Shown: in pieces, positions 7,212 to 14,673 of the stretch
How the letters are laid out: each line of letters begins with the position of its first letter
Position numbering within the stretch: the first letter of the stretch is position 1
From: Desulfobacterales bacterium
Lineage (GTDB): Bacteria > Desulfobacterota > Desulfobacteria > Desulfobacterales > BuS5
Direction of reading: 5' to 3'
DNA: 22,702 nucleotides
Assembly (NCBI GenBank): GCA_016735355.1
Contig: JAERRQ010000299.1
Span: 1-22,702 of the forward strand
Translations under genes and position numbers: made by a program
The notes under the pieces: model-generated
What the model was told of the DNA's origin: nothing
The model's database searches: none
Seen by the model: the letters and a program-made list of their open reading frames with translations, nothing else

Positions 7212-7252
7212 TCACCAATCATTTTTATGATTGGTGATTTTAATATTTTTAT
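7212..7252 (+). terminator. Hairpin terminator or attenuator after the catalytic subunit gene
   Basis: TCACCAATCAT (7212-7222), a TTTT loop, and ATGATTGGTGA (7227-7237) form a perfect 11-base-pair stem, followed by the T-rich stretch TTTTAATATTTTTATT. It starts 11 bases after the stop codon. It may terminate most transcripts so that the structural subunits outnumber the downstream accessory proteins, or it may protect the 3' end of the mRNA. Confidence 0.75.
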
Positions 7253-7326
7253 TCCTGCTTTCTTTCGTATATTTTGAAGGAAGGGAGCAGGAATTTTTAT
7301 GTGTAAACTATGGGGGGAAACTGGAA

Positions 7327-7719
7327 ATGGCTGTTATTCCGGATAATGTACTTGATGTACTGGCGGAACCCGAGTCGGTTAAAATGTTGGGGACTGTAAA
7401 TGACCTGGGAGTGCCGAATGTAGTAATAATATCAAGTTTATCTGTTTTAACTACTGAAAAAATAGCATTTGCGGATGTGTGTCTTGGAAAAACAAAAGCA
7501 AATCTTAAACAAAATGGAAAGCTTACCATAGGTGTTATTGGATACGAAAAAAAAGCGTATCAGATTAAATGCAAATTTGTTCATTTTGATAACAGAACCT
7601 CGATATTTGAGTCCTGGTATGACGCTGTTTATGAAAGAATGATGATGATGCGGCTTAAATCCGTGGCCATCGCCAACGTAATTGAGGTATCTGAAGCCGG
7701 GTTGGATTTGCCCGTATAA
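7327..7719 (+). CDS. Split-barrel, pyridoxamine 5'-phosphate oxidase-like protein 1
   Basis: This 130-residue protein has the look of the FMN-binding split-barrel/PNPOx-like family: MAVIPDNVLDVL helix, then a TVNDLGVPNVV strand pair, then strands up to IANVIEVSE. ATG 7327 is chosen. A longer frame starts at TTG 7231 but that codon lies inside the terminator stem, whereas 7327 has a GGGGGGAAA stretch just upstream. It is paralogous to the next gene (shared IPxxVxxxLxxPExxKMxG). Such proteins may bind flavin, F420, haem or nothing. I know of no role in fumarate addition, but the position between the synthase and its activase suggests a functional tie. Confidence 0.7.
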   Translation: MAVIPDNVLDVLAEPESVKMLGTVNDLGVPNVVIISSLSVLTTEKIAFADVCLGKTKANLKQNGKLTIGVIGYEKKAYQIKCKFVHFDNRTSIFESWYDAVYERMMMMRLKSVAIANVIEVSEAGLDLPV

Positions 7720-7757
7720 TAAAAAAAAGGTTCATTTTGAGAACAGGATACGGTACG

Positions 7758-7787
7758 CCTTTACTGCACTATCCTTTACTGCACTAT
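7758..7787. repeat. 15-base perfect tandem duplication
   Basis: CCTTTACTGCACTAT occurs twice head to tail (7758-7772 and 7773-7787) in the 162-base spacer between the two split-barrel genes. The word ACTGCACT recurs at about 20077-20084 next to another tandem duplication. Confidence 0.9.
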
Positions 7788-7881
7788 GTTATAATTATAC
7801 CTAAGTTGAGCGATAACTCTCGTGAAGATGTTCAGGTAGAAATTTAGGTAAGCCAAAGAATTATTGGGAGGGTAAATAATT

Positions 7882-8295
7882 GTGGATCTGAAAATTCCTG
7901 AAGATGTTATGGAAATGCTGGAAAAGCCTGAAACATATAAAATGGTTGGGTCTCTTGATAGTTCAGATGATGCGCCGGAAAGTATAAATTTGGACTCGGT
8001 TAATACGGTTAAAATAGTTGGGGAAGGTACTATCGCTTTTCCCTGTTCTAATGAAAAACGTAAGTTTATTTTAGATAATTTAAAAAAATTTCCGCGTTTA
8101 TCCTTAGCGGTTTTTGAACCTGCTATGGTGGGTTTTCAATTAAAAGGAAGGCTTGTACAGATTGAGCATAAAGGTGATTTGGTAGATTCTTTTAAAGATC
8201 TCTGTAATGGGCCAAAGCCTTTTGCTGTTATCCTGATGAAGGTGACCGAAATTTATGCCCTTACCATGGCTGTTGCAGGCGAAAAAGTTCTTTAA
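7882..8295 (+). CDS. Split-barrel, pyridoxamine 5'-phosphate oxidase-like protein 2
   Basis: This 137-residue paralog of the preceding gene shares the IPEDVMEMLEKPE start and a KMVGSL strand, then a beta-rich body (FQLKGRLVQIEH; FAVILMKVTEIYALTM). GTG 7882 is the start, with GGGAGG ending ten bases before it. The pair may form a heterodimer, since split-barrel proteins normally dimerise with the cofactor at the interface. It precedes the activase gene by 277 bases. Function unknown: a flavin-dependent accessory or redox partner of the glycyl radical system is one idea. Confidence 0.65.
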   Translation: MDLKIPEDVMEMLEKPETYKMVGSLDSSDDAPESINLDSVNTVKIVGEGTIAFPCSNEKRKFILDNLKKFPRLSLAVFEPAMVGFQLKGRLVQIEHKGDLVDSFKDLCNGPKPFAVILMKVTEIYALTMAVAGEKVL

Positions 8296-8353
8296 GCCAG
8301 TTGGTTGCGGCTATTTTGAAGGTATAGATTTCCACATAAATAATTTCACTCTG

Positions 8354-8380
8354 TTCTACTACCATCTATTCTACTACCAT
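8354..8380. repeat. 12-base direct repeat with 15-base period
   Basis: TTCTACTACCAT at 8354-8365 and again at 8369-8380, separated by CTA. It lies in the 277-base spacer 8296-8572, which otherwise shows no gene and only AT-rich sequence before the activase start. Confidence 0.85.
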
Positions 8381-8572
8381 TATACCTTCCCCAGATTTCT
8401 TCCTATATCCCCGTGAAATTAATTATCTGAAAATCTATAGCATCTCTCCAATTATCAGGAAATACATTGCAATGGTCAGTTAAATTATATATAAATAGCG
8501 TAGCTGGATTTTTTTCAGAGCTGTTTGTAAACACCAACTAAACACTACTGGAAAATATTAGGAGAAAATTTG

Positions 8573-9514
8573 ATGACTGAAAAATGTTTAATTACAAATA
8601 TGCAACGCTTTTCGACAAATGATGGGCCCGGGATTAGAACCCTTGTACTCTGTGTTGGCTGCAATCTTAAATGCAAATGGTGCCATAATCCGGAAACAAT
8701 CCCGATGCATAATACTGTTTTCTGGAAGTCAGCATTATGTGTTCAGTGCGGCCTTTGTATTGAATCATGCCCGGAGGAGGCTATCAGGCCTCCTATTCCT
8801 GTTGAGGAAGCTAGGGCAGAAGAAAGCGCTTACCATAAAATTGAGCGGAGTAAATGCACTGACTGTATGAAGTGTGTTGAAGTGTGTGATTTTGATGCTC
8901 TTGCGCCGGTTGGAAAAATGCTGACAGTTGATGAGGTTTTGGATGAGGTAATGCGGGATAAACTCTTTTACAAGAATTCAGGTGGTGGGCTGACCCTTGG
9001 TGGCGGGGAACCTACCATGCATCCCAAATTTATGTTGGAGCTCTTTCAAAAGGCCAAGGAAGAGGGCCTTCATATCTGTCTTGATACCAATGGCACGGCT
9101 CCCTGGAAGGTTTATGAACAAACCCTTCCTTTTGTTGATTTTTATTTGGTTGATATGAAAAATATGGATACCGAACTGCACAAGCTGGGAACAGGTGCCG
9201 GAAATGAAAAAATCCTTGAAAACATAAAGAAACTTTCAGAAGTTGGTGCAAAGATAATTATTCGGGTTCCGGTAATGTATGATTATAATGATACTGCTGA
9301 AAATTTTGAGCAGATGGGTGAATTTTTAAAAGGACTCCCTAATCCTGTCCACAGGTTAGACCTTTTGCCGTTTCATAACTGGTGCCAGAATAAATATAAT
9401 TGGATGGGTATTTACTGGCCGCTTATAGAAGAAGAAAATATGGACCCGATTGAATGTGAAGATTTTAAAGAGATACTTGAGACATACGGGATTAATTGTA
9501 CAATTGGCGGTTAA
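8573..9514 (+). CDS. Glycyl radical enzyme activase (BssD-like radical SAM enzyme)
   Basis: This enzyme cleaves S-adenosylmethionine and puts the glycyl radical on the catalytic subunit. Counted from ATG 8573 (313 residues), the radical SAM cysteines are C30, C34 and C37 (CNLKCKWCHN). The preceding FSTNDGPGIRT is the activase hallmark. An insert with two four-cysteine motifs (C56-C66, CVQCGLCIESC; C95-C105, CTDCMKCVEVC) gives two further [4Fe-4S] clusters, as in BssD and other non-PFL activases. GGGLTLGGGEP is the SAM-binding glycine motif. An in-frame TTG at 8570 is ignored because AGGAG is correctly spaced from the ATG. Unlike bssDCABE in toluene degraders, the activase is downstream of the subunits. 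Confidence 0.92.
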   Translation: MTEKCLITNMQRFSTNDGPGIRTLVLCVGCNLKCKWCHNPETIPMHNTVFWKSALCVQCGLCIESCPEEAIRPPIPVEEARAEESAYHKIERSKCTDCMKCVEVCDFDALAPVGKMLTVDEVLDEVMRDKLFYKNSGGGLTLGGGEPTMHPKFMLELFQKAKEEGLHICLDTNGTAPWKVYEQTLPFVDFYLVDMKNMDTELHKLGTGAGNEKILENIKKLSEVGAKIIIRVPVMYDYNDTAENFEQMGEFLKGLPNPVHRLDLLPFHNWCQNKYNWMGIYWPLIEEENMDPIECEDFKEILETYGINCTIGG

Positions 9515-9697
9515 TTAATTAGTGCCTGAACGAAAACACTATTAATCAAAATAAAACAAGGCGTTATCGTTTGTTTTGTTAAATGAGGTTTTAGTTTTTT
9601 GGTGTTAAAGGGAAAATAGAACATTTTTAGAGCTAATACATACCTAACGCCTAAAAGCTAATCGCTTTTTTAAAATTTGGAGTGAAATATTATAAAT

Positions 9698-10549
9698 ATG
9701 GATAAAAAAGATTCATTACAAGATGTTCTTGTTCCTGAAAATGACCCCCATTATTTTTTATCAAGAGAGATAGCCTCTAATCTGGATAGATTTAACAATA
9801 TGTCCGCCAGTACTCCTGTTAATTTGCTTGTAGTAGGTAAACAGGGATGTGGTAAATCTTCTTTGGTGAGTCAATTTGCTGCAAGGCATCAAAGGCCGCT
9901 GGCAACTTTTCAGGTTGGTATTCTTTCAGAACCTGGCCAGTTATTTGGAGAACTAAGGTTAAAAGACGGTGAAACCTACTACCAGCAATTTTTATTTCCC
10001 CAGGCTATTTCGACTCCAAACTGTGTGATTCATCTGGAAGAAATAAACAGACCTGAACATCCCAAGGCGCTTAATATGCTTTTTTCAATTTTAAGTGATG
10101 ATCGCCAGGCCTGGCTGGATGATTTGGGTAATGTAAAGGTTGCAGATGGAGTTGTATTTTTTGCAACTTTGAATGAAGGTGAGGAATTTTCCGGTACTGA
10201 GATGCTTGATGCGGCCTTAAGAGACAGGTTTTATGTTATTTCAATGGATTATTTGCCCCTTGATGTTGAAAAAGAGGTTTTAATCCGTAAAACAGGACTC
10301 AATGAGGTAGAAGCACAAAGGGTTGTATCAATCTTGAATGACTTAAGGTATAATACCAAAATGCCCATGGCGGTTTCAACCAGGCATAGTCTGATGATCG
10401 GAAATTTGGTAAAAGCCGGTGCCAGTATTCGAGAAGCTTTAATTTTTAGCCTCCAGATGAGCAAAGAAGCTCTTGAAGCTATTCTACTAACGGTTCAGAT
10501 GGAGCTGGGAGAGAAAGAGGTACCTAAAGATGCCTATGAATTATATTGA
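9698..10549 (+). CDS. BssE/MoxR-type AAA+ ATPase 1
   Basis: This 283-residue AAA+ protein has Walker A GKQGCGKSS (47-55), Walker B IHLEEINR (111-118), a sensor 1 Asn in FFATLNEG (N159) and arginine-finger candidates in LDAALRDRF (R175, R177). The phrase SEPGQLFGE and the overall layout are those of BssE/TutH, the ATPase required in benzylsuccinate synthase operons, which is thought to act as a chaperone or conformational activator. It overlaps the following VWA gene by 20 bases, so the two products are probably made in balance and work as a pair, as do NorQ/NorD and CbbQ/CbbO. A GGAGTGA SD lies upstream. A second close paralog is encoded at 13586-14425. Confidence 0.88.
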   Translation: MDKKDSLQDVLVPENDPHYFLSREIASNLDRFNNMSASTPVNLLVVGKQGCGKSSLVSQFAARHQRPLATFQVGILSEPGQLFGELRLKDGETYYQQFLFPQAISTPNCVIHLEEINRPEHPKALNMLFSILSDDRQAWLDDLGNVKVADGVVFFATLNEGEEFSGTEMLDAALRDRFYVISMDYLPLDVEKEVLIRKTGLNEVEAQRVVSILNDLRYNTKMPMAVSTRHSLMIGNLVKAGASIREALIFSLQMSKEALEAILLTVQMELGEKEVPKDAYELY

Positions 10550-12242
10550 TCGACTGGACATCTATTGCATGAATCAACCAAGCAATATATGGTCCAAGCC
10601 AAGTTGGTATTTTAAAGGAGATTCCGATTATTGGCGGATACTCAAGTCGGGTTATGAAGCACCCGAACTTGCTGGTGTTTTAAGGGCATTAACCCTGTTC
10701 GTCGGCCATATCGGTATAAATGTGGGACGTGTTGTTTGGGCTGGACAAATAGCGGCAGGCCTGGATGAATCATCCATTGTATTGCCGGCTTCATTTGTAT
10801 TGGATGTTTATCCTGTCCCCCCCGGCAAAATGGATGTTCTGATAGGTGTTACAGCTCATGAAGCGCGTCGCCAAACCGAATGGAGTCATAATGCCTGGCA
10901 GGAGCTGCTGAAAATTAATGAGGAACTTGGCAAGCCTTCAAAATATTTACTCAAGGATATGTATTGGAAGTTTTTTTCAGCCGGTGAAAATATATATCTG
11001 GAACAAAAAGCGTCAAGCAATATACTGGGTGATTATACCAAAAAGGCACGGAACGTTATTGTTTCCGGATTAATGCGGGATCCTAGACGTAGTCCTACAC
11101 CTTGGCATCTTTTTGATTTATGGGAGCAGTTGGCAATTGATGGCCGCTATTATGAGCCATTAAATACTCTTTATGAAAAACCATTAGATATTTTACGTAA
11201 AAGGACTCCTGAAATTTGTTCAATTGCAACTAATGGAAGTCCTTCTGTTATTGCCAGATGCAAAAATAGAGCTGCTGTTTATTCCAGCATCATCAAGGAT
11301 ATTTTACCACTTCTAAAAGAATGGAAGAAAGATCCGGTTTCATACTTTGAAAAAGGAACATCCGAGAAAAAAGAACTTAAAAAGAAAAAAAGAAAAAAAG
11401 GAGAGTCGAAAAAGAAACCGGCTATCAGCCGGGAAGTATTTAATGAGATTGAGGTTGAGCTGGCCAGTGGAGGACGGGATCTGACCCCTTTGATAAAGAA
11501 AATATGCAATAATGATGAGAAGGTCATAAGAACAACTTTGTCAAATTTTACTATTCCTGCAAATGCCGTTATAGATCGGTTTTTGGTTAAACGTTTGAAA
11601 AATGTTTTTTATTATTATGCCCAAAGAGTGAAAAAAACAAGCCGGGGCCTTGAAAGCGGCAAGATTGACCGAAGACGTTTGTACCGCGCCCCTATTTCTG
11701 GAAGATGCTTCAAGGTTGATCAGATGATGGTGGAGTTTGCCTGGAATTTTACAGTAGTAGTTGATGCGTCCTTATCAATGGGTGGTTATAAATGGAATGT
11801 CGTTGAAAATTCAATGAGCGCACTGCATAAGGCTTTGGCCGGGTATCAAAATACTTTACGAATATTTGGATACTTTGAATGGGATGGTGTTTCAATCTTA
11901 TCTGAACTATTGCGAAAGGATGTACTTTATTCAATAGCGCCGACAGGACGGACTCCTTCCGGTCAGGCTATAATTGGTGCGGGATTGCTTATGCCGAGAA
12001 GTGCATTTTCAAGGAAATTTATTCTTCATATTACCGATGGAGAGTCAAACGCAGGTGTAGATGTTCAGTATGCTCTTGATTATTGTAAGCAAGATAATAT
12101 TGATATGATAACACTTGGTTGTGGTAAAAAAAATAAAAAGGCCATGCTTGAACAGTATGGAAAATCCTTGCAGTTTATTGAAACAATTGATCAATTACCT
12201 ACCGCGCTTGAGCGCCTTTTTCAGCGGCTGCTCAAGTTTTAG
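10530..12242 (+). CDS. VWA-domain protein, partner of the MoxR ATPase
   Basis: This 570-residue protein has a C-terminal von Willebrand factor A domain with a complete MIDAS metal site: DASLS (412-416), GRTPSG with T475, and TDGESN (502-507). The N-terminal 260 residues show no domain I recognise. They include VTAHEARRQTEWSH, which resembles but does not match a zinc-peptidase motif. A Lys-rich linker (about 279-297, KKELKKKKRKKGESKKK) separates the halves. MoxR ATPases commonly act with VWA proteins that present the substrate to the ring. Here that target is probably the synthase. No signal peptide or membrane segment is seen, so a cytoplasmic site is expected. The overlap with the ATPase gene supports coupling. 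Confidence 0.85.
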   Translation: MPMNYIDRLDIYCMNQPSNIWSKPSWYFKGDSDYWRILKSGYEAPELAGVLRALTLFVGHIGINVGRVVWAGQIAAGLDESSIVLPASFVLDVYPVPPGKMDVLIGVTAHEARRQTEWSHNAWQELLKINEELGKPSKYLLKDMYWKFFSAGENIYLEQKASSNILGDYTKKARNVIVSGLMRDPRRSPTPWHLFDLWEQLAIDGRYYEPLNTLYEKPLDILRKRTPEICSIATNGSPSVIARCKNRAAVYSSIIKDILPLLKEWKKDPVSYFEKGTSEKKELKKKKRKKGESKKKPAISREVFNEIEVELASGGRDLTPLIKKICNNDEKVIRTTLSNFTIPANAVIDRFLVKRLKNVFYYYAQRVKKTSRGLESGKIDRRRLYRAPISGRCFKVDQMMVEFAWNFTVVVDASLSMGGYKWNVVENSMSALHKALAGYQNTLRIFGYFEWDGVSILSELLRKDVLYSIAPTGRTPSGQAIIGAGLLMPRSAFSRKFILHITDGESNAGVDVQYALDYCKQDNIDMITLGCGKKNKKAMLEQYGKSLQFIETIDQLPTALERLFQRLLKF

Positions 12243-12343
12243 GGCGAGCTCTTATGCTTTTGGATAATTAATTTCATAAGCCCGTTTCTTGGGTATGATC
12301 ATTTTTGATACCATCTTTACCGGTTTAAAAAGGAAGGCAGCAT

Positions 12344-13495
12344 ATGAAATTTAAGGGACCGGACAAGATTTCCAATGAAGAATTTTTGGCAATTACCAAA
12401 TTAAAATATCAGCGCGCCATAAAAAATGCAACTCCCATGTTTGCCTGGTTTAGTCTTACTGAGGATTGTAATCTGCACTGTCGTTATTGTTTTGCCGATG
12501 CTCATTTTTGTATAAAAAGAACAAAACCTAAAGATGAGTTAGGAACCGATCAGGTTTTTACTATCCTGGATAATGTTGCCAGAGCAGGAACTGTGGCTAT
12601 TCAATTCGCTGGTGGTGAACCTTCTTTGCGGCGCGATTTGGTTGAAATTGTTGATCATGCGGTAAATAACAATATTTTTGTAGCCCTTAATACCAATGGC
12701 ACCCTTATTAAGGCTGATACTGTTCGCGGGCTGGCGAAGGCTGGTTTGTCCCAGGTAAAAGTGAGTGTCGACGGATTTAAAAAAAATCATGACTGGAATA
12801 GGGGAAAAGGAAATTTTGATAAAGCAATCAATGCCTTAAAACTGTTCAGGGATAATGGAATACCTAGCGTTTATTTGATAATGACACTCTCAAATGTTAA
12901 TTATGATGACCTTGAACCGTTAATTGAATTAACAGCCGAGCTTGGTATCAGATTTATAATGGTTGAGTTTTTGCCGGTTGGTCATTCTGAAGGTTTAATT
13001 AAATGGGGGTTAAGCAAAGAGCAGCGCCGTAAGGCACAAAGGCTTTTATTAAAATATCAGAAAGAAAGGGGAATGGACGATATTCAATTTGAAAATCGTT
13101 ACATAGTTAGTGAACAGGAAAAGACAAAGGCACTTCTTGCTAATCCTCATTCAGATTGCGATTTTTATAATTTTGGGGTTGGCTGTATTACCGGTATCTA
13201 TAGTTATATGATAACCGCTCAAGGACGAGTCGCTACAGGCTGTCTTATACAGGAGGAGGTCAGTAATTCGAATCTGCTAAAAAGAAGTTTAAAGGATATC
13301 TGGAATGAGGGGGACTTATTTAAAAAACTTCGAAATCGGGAAAAATTAAAAGGAACATGCGGTCAATGTGTTTACCGGTATGTTTGTGGAGGATGTCGAC
13401 GTTCAGCATTTATTCAGACCGGTGATTTTATGGGTCCTGATCCGAATTGCTGGGTTGAAGAGTCTACCTTGTCATCTTGCTGTTCCGGGAATTAA
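12344..13495 (+). CDS. Radical SAM/SPASM-domain protein of unknown role
   Basis: This 383-residue enzyme has the radical SAM motif CNLHCRYC (C42, C46, C49) and GGEP (90-93). The C-terminal SPASM-type region (C272, C281, C300, C339xxC342, C348xxC351, C369) should hold auxiliary Fe-S clusters, and a CC pair ends the chain. Its layout resembles peptide-modifying maturases and the haem enzymes NirJ/AhbD. The reaction cannot be predicted. It stands between the VWA gene and the second MoxR gene, so it may modify or mature a protein of this locus, for example a small subunit. It is not the activase, which is encoded at 8573. A strong AAGGAAGG SD precedes the ATG. Confidence 0.85.
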   Translation: MKFKGPDKISNEEFLAITKLKYQRAIKNATPMFAWFSLTEDCNLHCRYCFADAHFCIKRTKPKDELGTDQVFTILDNVARAGTVAIQFAGGEPSLRRDLVEIVDHAVNNNIFVALNTNGTLIKADTVRGLAKAGLSQVKVSVDGFKKNHDWNRGKGNFDKAINALKLFRDNGIPSVYLIMTLSNVNYDDLEPLIELTAELGIRFIMVEFLPVGHSEGLIKWGLSKEQRRKAQRLLLKYQKERGMDDIQFENRYIVSEQEKTKALLANPHSDCDFYNFGVGCITGIYSYMITAQGRVATGCLIQEEVSNSNLLKRSLKDIWNEGDLFKKLRNREKLKGTCGQCVYRYVCGGCRRSAFIQTGDFMGPDPNCWVEESTLSSCCSGN

Positions 13496-13585
13496 TTATA
13501 TCTTTGAATTTTTTTAATTATTAAGGCCTGTTTCAAAAATATGAAGTTGTTTTCGACAGGCTTCTAAACCTGTGAGGTAATATTA

Positions 13586-14425
13586 ATGATACCTGAATTA
13601 CATATTCCTGAGTTGGATAATTTTTTCTACCTGCCTGAGGAAATTATTAATGTTTTGGATAGTCTTGAGAAACTGGCAAGAAAACATTCGGTAAATATTC
13701 TGGTTGTTGGCCGCCAGGGTTGTGGAAAATCATCATTGATAAGTCAGTTTGCAGCTTATTATAAACGCCCGCTTGCTGTTTTTCAAATTGGTCAGCTTTC
13801 AGAGCCCGGCCAGCTTTTTGGTGAACATGCTTTAAAAGGCGGGGATACCTATTATCAGGAATTTCTATTTCCAAGAGCTATCTCTACGCCAAATTGTGTT
13901 GTACATCTTGAAGAGATTAACCGACCGGAACATCCTAAAGCACTTAATGAACTTTTTTCAGTCCTTTCCGAAGATCGTTCAATCTGGTCGGATCAGCTTG
14001 GTCTTATAAAAGTAGCTAAGGGCGTAGTCTTTTTTGCCAGTATGAATGAAGGAGAAGAGTTTACCGGTACTGATTCTTTAGATGTCGCCCTGAGAGATAG
14101 ATTTTATATCTTGCCGGTTGATTATCCTTCAGTTGAGATTGAAAAAAAAATACTTACCAGCAAGACTGGGATTGATGATAATCAGGCCGGGATGATTTTA
14201 AAAATAATTGGGAGTTTACGAAGTGATCCGAATATTGATGAAACTATTTCTGTCCGGCACAGTTTAATGATTGCAGAACTTATGGTTGCAGGCGGCTCCT
14301 TAAGGGAATCCTTGATATATAGTCTTTCAGTATCAAGGGATTTAATTGAGAGCCTGCTCCTTGCGGTTCATGTGGAAACCAAGGAAACAATAATTAAATC
14401 ATCGGAATATAAGTTGTTTCTTTAG
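13586..14425 (+). CDS. BssE/MoxR-type AAA+ ATPase 2
   Basis: This 279-residue paralog of the 9698 product has Walker A GRQGCGKSS (42-50), Walker B LEEINR (108-113), FFASMNEG and LDVALRDRF. Similarity is very high through the AAA core (SQFAA, SEPGQLFGE, ISTPNCV, NRPEHPKALN) and fades at both ends, which suggests the two copies have specialised in partner binding. No second VWA gene follows. It might form mixed rings with the first ATPase, or serve the radical SAM/SPASM protein beside it. A TGAGGT SD lies upstream. A hairpin terminator closes the block just after the stop. Confidence 0.88.
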   Translation: MIPELHIPELDNFFYLPEEIINVLDSLEKLARKHSVNILVVGRQGCGKSSLISQFAAYYKRPLAVFQIGQLSEPGQLFGEHALKGGDTYYQEFLFPRAISTPNCVVHLEEINRPEHPKALNELFSVLSEDRSIWSDQLGLIKVAKGVVFFASMNEGEEFTGTDSLDVALRDRFYILPVDYPSVEIEKKILTSKTGIDDNQAGMILKIIGSLRSDPNIDETISVRHSLMIAELMVAGGSLRESLIYSLSVSRDLIESLLLAVHVETKETIIKSSEYKLFL

Positions 14426-14440
14426 TAAGTTTCAGTAATC

Positions 14441-14485
14441 CAGGATGGAATCTATTACCCCCTCCATCCTGTCCGGTTTTTATTT
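14441..14485 (+). terminator. Rho-independent-type terminator after the second ATPase gene
   Basis: CAGGATGGA (14441-14449) pairs perfectly with TCCATCCTG (14463-14471) across a 13-base loop, followed after TCCGG by TTTTTATTTAT. It lies 16 bases past the stop codon and probably marks the end of the synthase/accessory transcription unit. The rest of the 248-base spacer to 14673 is AT-rich with no clear consensus promoter. Confidence 0.7.
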
Positions 14486-14673
14486 ATCTGTCTGCCAGAT
14501 GATGGATCGGATGAAAATGTCATTAACTTTGCCCTTCTCGCGTCTTGCCCTTTGAGTCCCCCTATATTTTTGAAAAGAGATACTTGAAAATGAAATTAGT
14601 TAGGTGGAAATCTATAGGTTAACATAAATGTTTAAATTCATGTTGTTTTGATATTTTAGGAGGAGAATTGATA

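Noticed and set aside
7231..7326. N-terminal extension of the first split-barrel protein from TTG 7231
   Set aside because: The start codon lies in the right arm of the terminator hairpin; ATG 7327 has a purine-rich site and starts the family-like sequence.
9515..9697. Possible hairpin and promoter in the 183-base spacer before the first ATPase gene
   Set aside because: The candidate stem (TTAATTAGTG with CACTATTAAT) has a bulge and no T-run, and no good -35/-10 or -24/-12 pair was found.
10851..10893. HEARR...H in the VWA protein as a zinc protease site
   Set aside because: The HExxH spacing is not met, and no other protease feature is visible.
12243..12343. Terminator between the VWA and radical SAM genes
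   Set aside because: CTTATG/CATAAG pairing is only six bases with no T-run, so read-through is more likely.
14605..14660. AT-rich inverted words (AACATAAATGTT and ATTCATGTTG) before the PrpD gene as an operator
   Set aside because: Pairing is short and imperfect and is expected by chance in such AT-rich sequence.
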